In this document: one piece after another, positions 1 to 14,000 of the stretch | Layout: every line of letters starts with the position of its first letter | Position numbering within the stretch: the stretch's first letter is position 1 | Assembly (NCBI RefSeq): GCF_025766255.1 | Contig: NW_026516686.1 | Coordinates: 124,001 to 188,000 of the forward strand | Source of the DNA: Zychaea mexicana | Taxonomy: Eukaryota > Mucoromycota > Mucoromycetes > Mucorales > Lichtheimiaceae | Length of the DNA stretch: 64,000 nucleotides | Direction: 5' to 3' | The notes under the pieces: model-generated | The model's input: only the letters and a program-made list of their open reading frames with translations | What the model was told of the DNA's origin: nothing | The model's database searches: none | Translations under genes and position numbers: made by a program

Positions 1-1477
1 TTTGTTACAGAATAAAGCTCTTAATACATGATATTCTATTTGTTCTATGGACTGCAAGTAGCACACATGAATAATACCTCAGCTGTGTGGTGAACCACAT
101 TAATACACTGCTTAAGATATCAACAATAAGATATTCGGTTGAACATTATAGCACACACGTATGAACACTACGGCATTTCGGCTAAACACTATTGAATAAA
201 ATCTCTCACTCAGATGATCCACCTTACGTGAACAGGACAATGAACCTATCAACAGGTACCTCGGCCATTACATCAGCTAACGCCGGTTTCAAAGATGTGC
301 CCGATTAACATAGCGAATTCAATAGAAGTTCTGATACGTCCTTGATCCATCCTCTATCACATAGTTTATCCATTAGTCGGATGATTTGATATCGCCGTCT
401 TAATAGCTAGAATATAAAAGAGCTTTATCTTTTGTTGGAATAAAACATCATCTCAAAGATACTTAATCTTGTCCCTTATTATCTTTATTAAAGCTCTATC
501 ATCACAAGCTGGATTATAGGTGCATGTACTACGTTGATTATACCCGGACGGAACTAAGAATTGAGGGTGATTAGAAAAATATAAAATTTAGAGTGTATTT
601 TTAATGATTGCTCGTTGTACATGCAACACAACAAATGATGTCATATCTTAATATATAAGCATTGCTCTTTAGTTGTTGTTGGTGTCTTGTTGTCGTGTAG
701 CAAAATGGGCACCAACCAGACTACAGAGATGAAAAAAACACTGTTATCGTAGCAGTTTCACACTTACACATCGCATCTTCCTCCATAGCAATAGACTATA
801 TATAGCGGCACGACATCCAGCTCATGTGCACAAGCAACATGCGCAAACAAGCTCGTTGGACTGAAAAATGAAGCTATAAGAGCCGAGCATATATATATAT
901 ATATATTGTACGGCACTTTCCCCGCACACGACGACCCGATAAGGTAAGTGTGCCAAACGGCAGAACGATGTAGCGCATTTTAGGCTAGAATCCAGACAAC
1001 TTTTTGCTGGCTTGTGCGACATGGTTTTGTTCAACAATCATCTCTGCTGAGATTATTATTTTTAAACATGACACAAGCACACACGCAAATTCGCCAGGAC
1101 CCGCCTGTTGTTCACCCAAGAGTGTCCTTTTGTTTGCCCTAACTCCTTTCTTTCAGGCACACGACCACTCACAACAGCACATTAAACATAAACGCACATA
1201 AACACACATAATTAAACTATCCTTCCCCCCTCCTCTCTCTCTCTCTTTCTCTCTCTCTCGCTTCCTCCCACCCGCTGCTGCCCCTTCCATTCTTTACTTT
1301 AACAACAAAACGCAGTAAGGAAAACCACACTAGAAAACACACGCGAAGCGCGACTTAATCTCTCCTTCTCCTTCTCTTTCTCTCTCTCAATCTCACACTC
1401 TTACACACACACACACTCTCTCTCTTCGTTTTCAAGCATACATTCAGCAAACAATCAACTCTTGGAAAAGCAACAGA
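1..1477. other. Intergenic region and leader of the RhoGAP gene
   Basis: No coding region could be supported here. An AT microsatellite sits near 893-907. The last 260 bases before the start codon at 1478 are dominated by C/T-rich tracts (about 1222-1262 and 1361-1432), a composition seen before several genes of this window and typical of fungal core promoters and 5' leaders. No TATA box or terminator could be assigned with confidence. Confidence 0.5.
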
Positions 1478-4400
1478 ATGTCTCAAGACGCCAGCAACAT
1501 CAACAACAACAACAACAATACCTACCCTGCAGGGAACGAACTCGCCCACCTACGTTCACAAAACGAACAACTGTGGAAGATTATCGAGAAACAACGTGTC
1601 ATGATTCAAAACCTGCAAAAGGACAATGCTCGACTTGCCATTGAACGTGATGGTGTTATGGATAAGCTTCAACAACTAGAACGACAAGCTGGCCTGAAAA
1701 AACAAAAGCAACGAGCGGCATCGATTCTCATCTCGCCTGAAATGTTGCGCGAAATTGCAGAAGCAGATGATGCTACTGCACCCACGTCATCCGACACGAC
1801 AACATCTCCTATAGACTTACCTGTGCCCACGATCATCACTACCAACTTGTCACCGGCGACAAGCAATACTAACAGCGGCAGCAACAGCAGCAGCAGCAGT
1901 CCAGTGCCACCACCACGGTCGCCGTTCAGATCGGTCAAGCCCGTGGATGGTTCACCACCTGCATCGCCAGTGCCCATGGATAAGGCTGCGCGCCGTGCAC
2001 GGGCCCGAGAAAGCATGATGCCGCCACCGCGCAATGGGTTGCCAGAATACGACCCTACGATGCGTGCAGCATCGCCTCCATTGCCTCGTATGCCGCCACG
2101 ACACTCCATGTATTATCGACCACCCACTGCAGAGCCTGAAGAGGTACCCACTATCCAGGAACCATCCGATCCCCTTAATCGATCGGCGGTCAATGGTGCT
2201 GGTATACAGCAGCAGCAACAACAACAACAACAACATCAGATGCCATTAGCATTAGGGGATGTATCTGTCAAAGTGGTTGGATCTAATATCAAGACAAACG
2301 ATCGTGGCAAAGAAGTCATTGCGTTTATCATTGCTGTCAACCGCAAGTCATCGATGGACAGCGAGCAGCATGAACTGTGGCGCGTAGAGAAATTGTACTC
2401 GGACTTTTTGGATCTCGATACCCAGGTACAGTGCTACAGTGTTATATAAGCTGCTGATTACATGAGGATAATATATACGGAGTTTTCTGCAAAGAAAGGA
2501 GTCCCAAAATGTACTCATTTGTATATATCTTACGGATAATAGCTTAAAACACAACCGAATCCAGCAGTAACAAGCAAGATCAGTAAGCTACCTGACAAGG
2601 CGTTGTTCACGACACATGCACCCAACAAAGTGGATATGCGCAAGGTTCGTGATTATAGTTTTTAATGAAAGTACTTGTGTGTTCTGAGGAGGGGTTGTAT
2701 GTAGGTTAGTTGGGAGCTAATACTCATGTTGTTATTAAAAGGTTGCACTGGAGCATTATTTGCAACATGCCGTGTCGCTCCCTTGGGACGACATGTCCGA
2801 TCTGTGCGAGTTTTTGAGTACGAACGTGATTGAGCATGACGTCTCATCTCAGGTATATAAAGCAAAGGGAGAGAATTAAAGGAGAGATAATGAGAGGATA
2901 AAACAAGGTTTAGTGGTGATACATTAACACCTGCGATATTAGGCAATCGGGAAGAAGGAGGGTTATTTGACTAAGCGGGGCAAGAATTTTGGCGGGTGGA
3001 AATCGCGCTATTTTGTCCTGAATGGAGATGTGATCAACTATTACGAATCCGTAAGTAAATACTCCTCTAGTACTACTGATATGCTAGCGTGAGCAAATGA
3101 ATCATGTCTGTGTTTTGAGAGATGATATGTCATTCCTGTTTGTATCTCTGCTAATCCACACTCAACCGATTGGACTGTTTTGACAATTCCTCTTTAACAG
3201 AAAGATGGCAGTCAGCTTGGCACAATTCGTCTCACCAATGCACAAATTGGACGACAGACAAACGGTGTAACCCCAACGGCGGATGAAAGCAACAGCATAT
3301 ACAGACACGCTTTTCTGCTAGTGGAGCAAAAGCGCGCGGGATCTTCTCATCTCGTACGTCATATTCTGTGCGCGGATTCGGACCAGGATCGCGATGAATG
3401 GGTCGAAGCTATCATTCAAAACATCCGTTTTGATGAAGAACCCCCTGCCGAGCTCGCCAAAGGTCAAAACAAGCGCAATAAGAAGGAAAAGCCACGCAAG
3501 CCGTCCAAGGGCGAAGTGCCTGCTCTGCGAGAGCCTGCCGGCGCCACTGCTGCTCCTGGAGCCGTCATTGATAACAACAGCAGTGTGGGTGTTGCCATCA
3601 GCAGCGGTGTAGGTCCCACTCCATCCGTATCGAGCGACAGTACGGATTCATCGCTACTGTCGACATCTTTGCCTTCTACCACGGGCGTCTGGCCACCCAC
3701 TGAAGTGGGCAGAGCCAGTTTGGATCAATTACCACAGCACGGTCGCAACTTACATACACCGCCACCTATTCTTGTACGCCGTAGCTCAATGACCAATCTC
3801 ACTGACGAAAATCAACACCAGCCTCTCATGCCTCCACAACGCGCGCCTTCGCCTTCCGGTCGTTCGAGCGAGGACTTGTTGAACAGTAGCGACGATGTGA
3901 ATGAAAAAAAGAGCAAGAACAAGGCGAACCGCATGACCTTTTGGCCGAAAAAGATGTTTGGCAGCAGCGACGCGACACCCGCGCCTAAACCATCGACGTC
4001 TCTGACGACCGACGCATCGTCCACGTCTACATCCGCCAGCAGCAGCAATGCACCACGTGTCAGTACTGCACCCACGGGCTTCCGGAGCTTCTTGTCGCGC
4101 ACTTCCAATGAAGCGTCGGATGCAAAGCGAGGCGGAGCTCCTGGAGCAATTGCCAAGCAATCAGAGGTGTTTGGACCGAACCAAGTGTTTGGCGTGCCAC
4201 TTGAAGATGCTGTCAGAGTGTCCCAGATTGTTGAGGGCTACGAGCTACCCTCTGTGGTCTATCGCTGTATCGAGTATTTGGATGCCAAGAATGCAGTGAT
4301 GGAAGAAGGCCTGTACCGATTGAGCGGCAGTACCACGGTTATGAAAGCATTGCGACAAAAGTTCAACAAGGACGGCGATGTGAACCTGTTGGCATCCAAA

Positions 4401-5436
4401 GAATACTACGATGTGCATGCGGTTGCTGGCCTATTGAAAATGTGGCTTCGAGAGCTACCGACGAGCGTGTTGTCGCGCGAACTGCGAACGGATTTCCTGC
4501 ATGTCATTGATCTCTTGGACCGAAAGGACCGCGTGAACGAACTGGGCCGATTGGTATCTCAACTGCCGCTCGCCAACTATACCTTGCTGCGTGCACTCAC
4601 TGCGCATCTGATCCGTGTCGTGCAGCACTCGGATATCAACAAGATGACGGTACGCAACGTCAGTATCGTGTTTTCTCCTACCCTTGGTATACCTGCCATG
4701 ATCTTCAACTTGTTCATGAGTGAGTTCGAGTATGTGTTTTGGACGACTGAAGATGGCGATGCTGCTCCTCGTCGTATTGAAGACGAGCCTGCGTCGTCTT
4801 GTTCTTCTCCAGCTCCTCCCCGTCCTCCACCCGCTGTCGCAGTCGCTACCTCAGTGGATGATGAAACGGCATCGTGTCCGTTAGCAACACAGCAGCAAGA
4901 CGACAGGGCAACAGCACCTCAACCTTCTTTAGCAACGCAACAAGCAGAAAGATCATCCGAACAGCAGCCACCAGCACCAGCAGCAGCACCTGCACCTGCA
5001 CCAGCACAACCAGCTCTGGGAAGAAAGCCAACGCTTAAATTGCGAGAAGAATTTGGTCGCAGCAACCGCAATAGTGTCAACTATCTCGACGGTGCACCCA
5101 ATGCTATTGTGGAGTTAGAGCGACACATGGATGGTGAGTTCTAGCTATTTTAATGCATATAAGCACTGCCATATTTGCTATGGGTGAGGCATGTTACTAA
5201 ATGAAGAAGGTATAGGACCACCGGTTCTTGACGAGGACGATGAGGACTTTAACGAACTATCGCTGACATCTGCACCACGGGTCTCTGAAGACGACACCTG
5301 CTCGATAAAGAGTTCAGATATCAGCACTACACCTCACGATCAACAGCAGCAGCCATCACCATCTCATCCAACTAATACTACCAATACTACTTCTACTACT
5401 ACCACTACTACTACTACCTTTACAACTACTAGTTAA
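1478..5436 (+). CDS. BEM3: Bem3-type RhoGAP with coiled coil, PX, PH and RhoGAP domains
   Basis: GTPase-activating protein expected to switch off Cdc42/Rho GTPases at polarised membranes. Exons by splice signals and frame: 1478-2425, 2543-2644, 2742-2852, 2943-3050, 3201-5133, 5216-5436, giving 1140 residues. In order: an N/Q-rich start and predicted coiled coil (about 20-75), a Ser/Pro-rich linker, a PX domain (about 260-386, split by two introns), a PH domain from KEGYLTKRGKNFGGWKSRYF (about 392-498), a long low-complexity linker, and the RhoGAP domain (about 753-935). The arginine finger is the Arg in GLYRLSGS (about residue 796), and the domain also has NVSIVFSPTL. The C-terminus is an acidic DEDDEDF stretch followed by Gln/Pro/Thr runs. 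This domain order is that of yeast Bem3. The PX and PH domains should bind phosphoinositides (family knowledge). Exon 1 alone would end at an intronic stop, so splicing is required. Confidence 0.9.
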
Positions 5437-5474
5437 TCTGTTTCTATATTGTCCACTCACTCTACCCCTCAGTC

Positions 5475-5505
<31 letters not shown>

Positions 5506-5928
5506 ATACTCTCTATCTATCGCTGTGTCTCTCTCTCTCTCTGAAAGAATAATCTCACTTTCCTCCCCTTCCCCATGACTCTATTTAAAGAAGAAGGGGG
5601 CTAACAAAAATAATGCCATATTACTCTCACTCTGTCTATTCCTGATCGCTTCTTGAAGCGATAGTTACTCTGAACAGGGAAAAGGACTGCACGATCATGA
5701 TAAAATACTGCGTACATTCATCCACACTGTACATGACGCTTACACTTATTTAATTATCCATCACATTATCCCTTACACCCCCTTTATTTTTCTCTCTCTC
5801 TCTCTTTTTTTTTTTTCTTCCTTTCACTTGTTTGTTTGGAAACAACAAGCAAAAGACTACTTTTCTCTCTTCCTCTTGTTTTCATTTTCCCTCTTTTCGC
5901 CTTTTTTTTCTTAACTTTTTTTCTTTTA
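5437..5928. other. Intergenic spacer with CT repeats
   Basis: The spacer between the RhoGAP and NIPA-type genes holds two long CT microsatellites (about 5479-5512 and 5528-5542) and a T-rich/CT-rich leader (5790-5927) directly before the ATG at 5929. No gene was seen. Confidence 0.5.
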
Positions 5929-8516
5929 ATGGCCGGTGACGAACCCGTCATTAACTTTGTCATTGGCGTTTTTGTCTCATTAGGTAAATCCCTCAAGTGC
6001 TCTTTCATGACTTTAAAAAGAAACATAAAAACACCTTCTTCCTAAAAGAGAAACTAAAAAATGTACGATGATACTTTTCCAACCCAAAATGAAACAGGCG
6101 CATCATTTTTGGACGCACTCGGCTTGAACTTGCTTAAACTAGACCACGTCAAGGAATCACAAAAATCGCCCAGCGAACAACGATCCGACTGTGGCCGACC
6201 TTTGTGGCATATCGGCCTATACACTTACATTGCAAGCCAACTGATCGGCAGCACGATCGCCTTGAGTAAGCCATTCATCACCATCCTCCATTTCATCCCC
6301 TCCCATGGATACTTTGTACTTATCATTGGGAAGCTTTAATAACCATCATCATCATCACTCAACTTAGATTATCTCAAAACACAAGTAAGACAAAATTCAT
6401 GCTTCGCACCTCCCCCCCGCTCCTCATTTGTGTTACTAAAGAAAAAAAGCGCCGATTTGAAAATGATTTCCCAACTGTATCATTGTATGGAAAATTAGTG
6501 GGTCGCACCCTTAGGCAGCGTGGCCCTCATTTACAACTTTCTCTTTGCAAAGATCCTCGTTGGCACCAAAATCACTCGCAAAGATGTTCTGGGCACTTGT
6601 GTAGTTGTAGCCTCAGTCATTTGGATCGTTGTGTTTGGTGGCATGTACAATGGCGATGATCGTAAGTGTTATCTTTCCTTTCTCTTGTGTGCCTACACCA
6701 CACAGAGGCACACCCCGCGTGCGTAGAATAGCGAGTGAAAAACTACTTTCGCTTGGTAGTATTCAGTAACAAAGGCAGTGCCAGTAGTCATCGTAACGAC
6801 AGCTTAGCAAAGCACGCGCAGCTTTTGTCAAGATGAGATGAAAATAATATTAATTATAACCGAACATATCAATGATATATTTTATATGTAGCGGAAGATA
6901 CGATTTCTTTAGAGAATCTCAAAATGCTATTTACACGACCCATCTTTATCATCTATTTCAGCGCTTTGAACATTATAACATTCTCGGGCCTGATCTTTGC
7001 CATCTGGTCTCGCTGGGTACTGGCTGACGACTCTCGGAAACGCAATAGCCAGTTGTTTTTGAATATGAAGCCTAAGCAAATGCTCAGAATCGTCGGTTTA
7101 ATGTTCAGTTTGGAAGGCGGTATGCTTGCTAGTGAGACGCTTTTGCTTGCAAAGAGTGGGTATGTAGTTCTTTTTCATAGCGTTGTCAATTAGACAGATA
7201 CCGAATGACTGACTGACTGACTGATCGTCTATCGCTAGCGTCAAGTTGTTTACACTTTCTGTGAATTCGCAAGTCAATCAGTTTACAGACAACACGAGTC
7301 GGTTCATTCTACTAGCATTGTTGATTACGGCAATATTACAGGCAGGTTAATGTTTAAGAAACCATTGATTGTGTGCGCGCGTGGTGTGTGTGTGTGTGCA
7401 TGCGGGAGGAGGGGTATTTTATATAAAAAATATATATAGATAGAATTCTTTTCATCCGGGGGGGGGAATGATGCTCAATGTCCCTGATAATAATATTATT
7501 AACACAACCATTACTTTCTTCTCTCACCCCCTCCCCCCCGCTCCCTCCCCTACTTATTCAAATATTAACAATAACAATGCCAATAGGTCTACTGCTTAAA
7601 CACGGCATTGAAACTATACAGTTCGGTGGTTGTAGTTCCAGTATTCTACGGCACATACACGGCGCTCGGATTGGTCAATACAATCATCTATTTGGATGAA
7701 ATCGGCAATTATCCAGGCTGGGCGATTGCATTGGTCTTTATCGGCATTGGTGTCCTAATCTACGGCGTGTTCCTCCTAAGTTCGAAACCCGATCCATCTT
7801 CTCGACATCCAGATGACGAAGACGACGACGAGGAAAGAAGGGAGCAACCAGATCCGAGACAAAGCGGGTCTTATTGTCCAGGAGGAGGAGGAGGAACTCT
7901 AGGAGGTAGTGGTACTAGTGGTAGTGGTGGTGTAGGATTAGGAGGAGCAAGAGGAGGTGCTGGGGCCTCGTCCATGCAAGAGCGAGCGACTGCGAATGAT
8001 ACTATGCAAAACGAAGAAATGCAGACGATCCACCACAACAAATCGTGGCCAAGTGCGCATGACGAAAAGAATCAGCATGAACGACTACAAGGTTTCTTTG
8101 CGGCTTCCTCTCCCTCTTTAGCGATACCTCCTCCACCACCCCCACCTCCAGTAACAGCCACAGCAATATCAGTCACTGTAGCAGCGGAAGAATTGCCACC
8201 AGCAATAGTACAGCCAGTAATTACGGAACCTCAACCTTCGTTTTCTCGAGCTGACCATCAGCAGCAACAACAGCAACAACAACATCATCAGCGATGGTGG
8301 AATCGATTTACGTTCCAAAAAGGACAGCAACGACGACAGCACCAGCAGCAAAAACAACAAGCAGAAGCGTCGGCAGGATCTCCCGAAATGGCTATGCATA
8401 GCTTACGACGTCGCACAGCCATGGAAAACAATGACACTAGTAGCAGCAGCGCACCACAACGAGCATCGAGTAGTAATATCGAGATACCACACACAATAAT
8501 CAAGGTCAAGCCATGA
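5929..8516 (+). CDS. NIPA-family (DUF803) magnesium transporter
   Basis: Multi-pass membrane protein of the NIPA/DUF803 family, whose members transport Mg2+ in endosomes and the plasma membrane. Exons: 5929-5983, 6098-6265, 6368-6384 (only 17 nt), 6499-6661, 6892-7159, 7239-7341, 7587-8516, giving 567 residues. Family landmarks are PLWHIGLYTYIASQLIGSTI, then across the micro-exon NYLKTQWVAPLGSVALIYNF, then LGTCVVVASVIWIVVFGGMY, and finally LNTALKLYSSVVVVPVFYG in the last exon. The membrane core ends near residue 320. The remaining tail is a low-complexity, Gly/Gln/Pro-rich cytosolic extension of about 240 residues, longer than in most family members. The intron 7342-7586 only keeps the frame if its donor is GC (CAG|GCAGGT). 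The start is the first ATG that reads into the domain. Confidence 0.88.
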
Positions 8517-8953
8517 AGCACACACATTCCATTTTGTATAGAAAAACAACAGCAACAAAACCAAGTCCAGCATCACAATTTGTTTTTTACCTTCTTTACA
8601 TACAAACATTTACGCCAAAACTATTGTAAAATCAAAAAACAACTACTTTTCTTGCATTTCTTCAAAGTACGCACACATCCATTCTTCTATACACATATAG
8701 CACACAACGCAGCACTTTTTTAAATTTTTAATAGCAGATAATTCAAGGGCGAAAATATACATATGTCGCATAATAATAATAGTAATAATAATAATAATAG
8801 TGATTTTCATTGCCGAAATTTTCTTTGATATTATGCCTTGTAAAAAGCCGTACTGCCCAGGTAGTCATCGATTGTTTTGTGTTCTATTGGACAGTGTGTC
8901 AGACAAGAGAAGGAGAAACGTCAGTACAAATATGACTTGAGAGAAAAAGTGAT
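8517..8953. other. Convergent 3' intergenic region
   Basis: The NIPA-type gene ends at 8516 and the Cables-like gene on the other strand ends at 8954, so this spacer must hold both 3' ends. It is AT-rich, with an ATA/AAT trinucleotide tract near 8768-8803. No gene was seen. Confidence 0.5.
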
Positions 8954-11016
8954 TCACAACATACCCAGGACTTGAAATATGCGTTCAAAGTGTGGCATGA
9001 ATTCGCTGTTGCGTATGTACAAGTTGAATTCAAGATCAGCAAATACAGCAAATTCGTGCTCGCGGATCTCTTTAGAATCCACATCCAATTCATCGTCAAT
9101 CGCCTATATATTTGGGGTCACATATGTTAGAGTAATGTCATTTCATGTCAGGTATCCCTGTTGACACGTACATCGAAAAGTGGCTCAAACCAGGATCCTT
9201 TAGCTTCATTGACTTTGGTAGCCAAGAACAAACAGCATGCTAAACGGTTGTGATCGCATGAATGAGTCAGTTGTTGTTGAGATAATGCTCTTCTCTTTTT
9301 CCCGGCCTCCTTCGGTTCCAAGACATACCTGCTATTAACTTTCTGTTCTTTTTCGTAACGACGTTCTAGGCCCCAGCAACACCCCCAATACTCATGTCAG
9401 TGGAAAACGCCCATAATCCGGCCAAGGAAAGAAAAAAAAAAGGAGTACAACACAAATAGAAAAGCCTCTTCTACCTTGATCACCAATTTTTCGAAATATA
9501 CAAATGCATGGGCCACGCTGGATATTTCCAAATCCACTACCTTACCGATCTCTACCAAATGCGTCTTGATAGCTCGGATCTTACTCAACGTAATTTCCGG
9601 AGGAATTTCAGGGTGTATGTGCCGGAACTGTTCGTTCAGCTCGCGCTTCATTTCTGAAGGTCGCATACCCGCATGATTGGATCCCTGATTATCATCATTT
9701 GTGTAAACAAAATTTGCATTAGTACTCTCTCTTTTTTTCTTGCTTTCTTTTTATATACTATGTGATGATAAACCTGAGAGCTAGATAAGATGCCAAATCG
9801 ATTATAGGACTCGTCATCAAGATAGCTTGGATCATAGTCAGATGTTTCTTCAGCAGTTGGCCGATCTCTGTCAAATGAAGATCAAAGTGTGCAGTCAGAT
9901 TCTCTCTTTCCTTATTTTGTCAGTCTATACACACACAACGCCTCCTCCTTGAATTGCTTACTCTAATGAATTGGATGGTACTAAAAAGTGTGCATAGGAT
10001 AACGCGGGTCGACGCTTATTGTTGTCATGGCTTGCTAATTGTTGTTGCCTATTTGCATTGGCACGTCAGTGATTGTCCCCCTTTTAATTCTTTAGATGCC
10101 AATCGATAACTTACAGGTAACCGCGGTTGAAGGACTGATCAGCTTTTCGTTTGCCTGATGAGAATCGAATTTTCTCCGTGTAATACCGAACAACCGACAT
10201 GATGCTGCCACCATTGTAGTTCTACCAACAATTTAAAAAACAACTAAAGTGTCAATAACAGAAGCATAGGATCGAACTGATGAAATAATTTTTTCCAAAA
10301 ACCTCTTTATCCGTATTGTGCGATTTCTTTTTGATTTTTTCAGAAGCAATCGGACGTTCGCTGTCCTCTCTAGTTAACTTGTGATGCTGTACGTTGTCGT
10401 CGCTTTCAAGTGACCAACGACGTCTTTGTTGCTGTTGTTGCTGTAGTTGGCTTTGGCTTTGGCTTTGTTGTTGTTGTTGCTGCAAGTGAATCTGTTCACT
10501 CAACAGCGATGTCATAACGGATGTCGAGGAAGCCAATGGTGGAACATTAGCACGGGCTTCAGCGCTGGGTACGGGGGCGGAACCTGCCAACTCGGCTGAT
10601 ATGTTGCTGTCACTAGAATTGAGCGATCCTCCTGCTATGCATACCATTTGATAAATATTTTTAATGTTAAATTGTCTCAAGAAAGGACAAAATGAAATTC
10701 AAAAAATAAAGAGGACACCTCCTCTCTCTCTCTCTCTCTCTTTTCAAAGCACACCTTCGGTTGAACGTAATGGTTGTTGTGGTTGTTGTTGTTGTTGAAC
10801 GTATGAAAGCTCAGTGTGTAATTCTGGACGGGAGCTTTCATTATTGTAGTGTGATTCAAGCGATGCTGGACTAGCAAGTGGTACGTTGTTGTTGTTAAAG
10901 TCTGTGTTAGCGTTGTTATTGTTCTGTTCGTTGCCCAAGGAAATGTTGGATAGAAATGAAAAGGCAGCTGGTCTCGAGTTATTACGCCTGGATTTACGAC
11001 TTTTCGTCGTGCCCAT
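8954..11016 (-). CDS. Cables-like cyclin-box protein
   Basis: Homologue of the animal CABLES family (Cdk5 and Abl enzyme substrate), cyclin-box proteins thought to link cyclin-dependent kinases to other kinases. Exons in transcript order: 11016-10755, 10634-10303, 10221-10115, 10048-9962, 9867-9774, 9684-9475, 9365-9329, 9239-9172, 9103-8954, giving 448 residues with phases agreeing at all eight junctions. Residues 1-200 are Asn/Gln/Ser-rich and unlikely to be folded. The conserved core starts near residue 299 (MKRELNEQFRHIHPEIPPEI) and includes LSKIRAIKTHLVEIGKVVDL, AHAFVYFEKLVIK, NRKLIAACCLFLATKV and HEFAVFADLEFNL. The match to CABLES is from remembered family patterns (QNRKLCAG.C.LLAAK, EF.VL..LEF.L). 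It lies convergent to the NIPA gene. A generic cyclin is the main alternative, but the VYFEKL...NRKL spacing favours Cables. Confidence 0.78.
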
Positions 11017-14000
11017 TGGCGTGTAAGAGAAAAATATAAAGGGCTATAAAAAAGTTAAAAAAAAAAGACGAAGAGAGCGCGAAAAAAAAAGGCCTTCTTT
11101 GCCGTTACGTCAAGAACCCTTTCAATGACGTTGCGGGGTTTTTTTTAGTATAAACACTTTAATCTAATACGCCGTTTATGGAAAATCAAGAAACGCGGAT
11201 TTCTTTTCCCGTACGTATAGCAAGAAAAGCTTATCCAAATGAAAGGATAGATGGGATGCATCCAGTGAGGCAATAGCATTCTCAAGTTGGTAAAATAACA
11301 GCTATCGACTCGATGAATAAGTTTAGCATGTCTCTGAATACGCAAATTGAGGCAAGATGTGCTGTATGGGAAACGCGGCCTGTTGGAGGAATGAGAGCAA
11401 AGGGCGTAACGTAGTACACACAAAGTCCATGTGGACAATGATCAAGTCGGAGGAGCAAGTAACTGGATTCACGTCGCAAAAAGAAAGTTATGTAATGAGA
11501 CTTGCAGAGAATTTATCATTTTGCCTCCAGAACGCCTTCACTGGGTTAATGTTGACAGTGGGTTGGATTGACTGTTATCAAAGCGACACTTGATCGTAGT
11601 GTAGCTCATTCATGCAAAGAAACAAAAATAGTAAAGTGGCAGGTTATGGTGACACAATGCCCAATACCATGTTTGCGGGTACGTCCTTGATTGCTGTCGC
11701 CAAAGCATTATGATTCTTTTTTAGAGAGATGGCGGTTTAAACGATACGCAGTCAGTAAAGGGACACTCTTGCTACTATTGCTGTTGTAATGTAGCATCTA
11801 TGTACTGTTTTTGGGAGTTTGACGACCGGACTCTTCATCATTTGCCCTTTTTGTGCTTGCTTTGAGTAAGGTACGCTTCCTGTACCAACAAAGAAGAATG
11901 AGAAGGTAAGAAATATTGACCTGGAAATTATATGACAATTATATCGACTCACTCAATGCACAGCGGCGAGAACGTAAGCTTTTCAAGGCATCATCAAAAA
12001 GTATCTTGGCTACATATCACACATAACAGCTGGCGCTGCTATGAGGTACAAGTAAGAAATTGAACACCACGTTCTTTGCATTCGAACGTGACGTGCTGTT
12101 TTCGATAGTTTGTAGCACGTAATACATTTAACTTATATATTACTTATGTTGATGCTATACAGTAGTAGTACGTTTAAAGGCAAGATGATGATAGCAACGA
12201 CATAAGGATATTAGAGGAACATGTGCTGTTGACATTTCATTGCGTCAGTACGTATGTAGTATGATTTTCCATAAGTGAAAGTTTTCATTTTTACCCGTTT
12301 TTTACTGATGCTTGGATTAATTTAGGTATACCGTTATTTTTAAGATTGGGTTTACTAACAGTTTGATTGCTACCAATTCGGATTTCTTTGTGTCCTAGTT
12401 TTTTGAATAACTTTAGGATCGCTAGGTCACCAGCAGTGATCTCCAACCGGTCCACATTGCGTTTGCCCTTGTTGGCGGTGAAGGAGAACCAGTATGAGAA
12501 TAAACACTTTGGATGTTCTTGTGTGTGAAGTAGTGGAAGAGTATTGTAAAGAGATATCCATAAACGAAAGGAGCTTGGTATTTATAGTGTCTGAACAAAC
12601 CCTTGCTACTCGATCCATTCATAACAGCTCTCAATAACATTTTATTCATCCTCTCGCTCCCACTTATTCTCAATTCTTCATTACACTACTTACTACTTCA
12701 TCCATCCTTTTTACTTATACGACCTTGTTCTTGCTCAATTTATCCTTTATCATTACATGGTTTTTTTGTGACAAGATGTCTAAAACACACATATTTAGAG
12801 ATGATATAGATAGACACCAAATAACTACTCCAGCATGTTGTGTTTGACAAGCAATACTATTGTGTGAATACATTGTAACCAGCCATCTTTGCATCTGTCA
12901 AAACAATTTGATACATCCGGGTTTCTTAGTGTCAAAACCCATGATGGTCTGCTTTGACAACCAAAAAAATCCAGCCGATCTAGGTAAGGAGAATCCCAAC
13001 AGCGCATGCGACCAGCTTTTCTTATACGAAAAAAAACTACTGTATTGTGCGTTTAAAACTTTGAAAACCCAAAAGTCCCAAAGTGGGCAATGATTAGAGA
13101 GGAACTGTAGTATCATATACCATCAGTTCATTTTTTTTTCTACACTGACGTGAACACACTACAAACCTGATGGTGCACAAAACGTTGGAAAGTGAAACAT
13201 ACGTAACGACAAGTGGATAATCAGTAACAAAAATAAAAGAAACTGGATATAATTGTTATCACATAGAGTATACTTCAATTGTATATGGGTAGGTGAAGGC
13301 GATCAGCAGTGTCATCGACGTTTTGATGTTGATTATTCAGTATTTGAGAGGAAAATTAACAATCCCATTATTAAGGGCAAAAAAACCGTGCAACGAAAGG
13401 TAGTAATGATGATATGTAAAAAATGTTGGCACAATATTCAACGTATTGTACTTACTAATACTAATAGCTTTTCTACTAAACGAATACGTGTACCAAACCG
13501 TATATACAAGGTAAAAAGAGCCGTCTGGCGTGATTTCTCTGGAAAGTTACATGCAATTGATGATAAACTTAGAGAACACATATTAAAGACTAGTTTATAT
13601 GATGGCCCCTGTTTACTGAATATATACAACATGACGTTTTGTACGGTGCTTCATAGATCATAATAAATCAGAAATTCCGTTGAATGCATAGTGGTCAAGC
13701 GAATAGGAATGCTGATAGTTGTCGTTGCGCTTGTATCATTGAGCACAGTTTAAAGGCGGCTTCATTCTACATGGCGCTTTTTATTAAGAATTGTCTGTGG
13801 TTTATTCCAACTATTTACGTGAAAATCGAGTTAAATGATGACCTTTGCCTTTAGCGTCCTAACAGGAGTTCATGTTCCGTTTGCCCAGAGTGTTGAGATG
13901 TGCATCGTATATCCAAAAATGACAACCACTCACACTATTCATAATTGGTAAAATGTGCGCATCAGTCCCACTTCTTCAGCAACCAAACTTTTCGCTCTGA

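Noticed and set aside
13253..13663. Open frame of 136 codons in the gene-poor gap (contains ICKKCWHNIQRIV)
   Set aside because: It begins with TTG, the first in-frame ATG is about 50 codons in, no family is recognisable and no splice partners were found.
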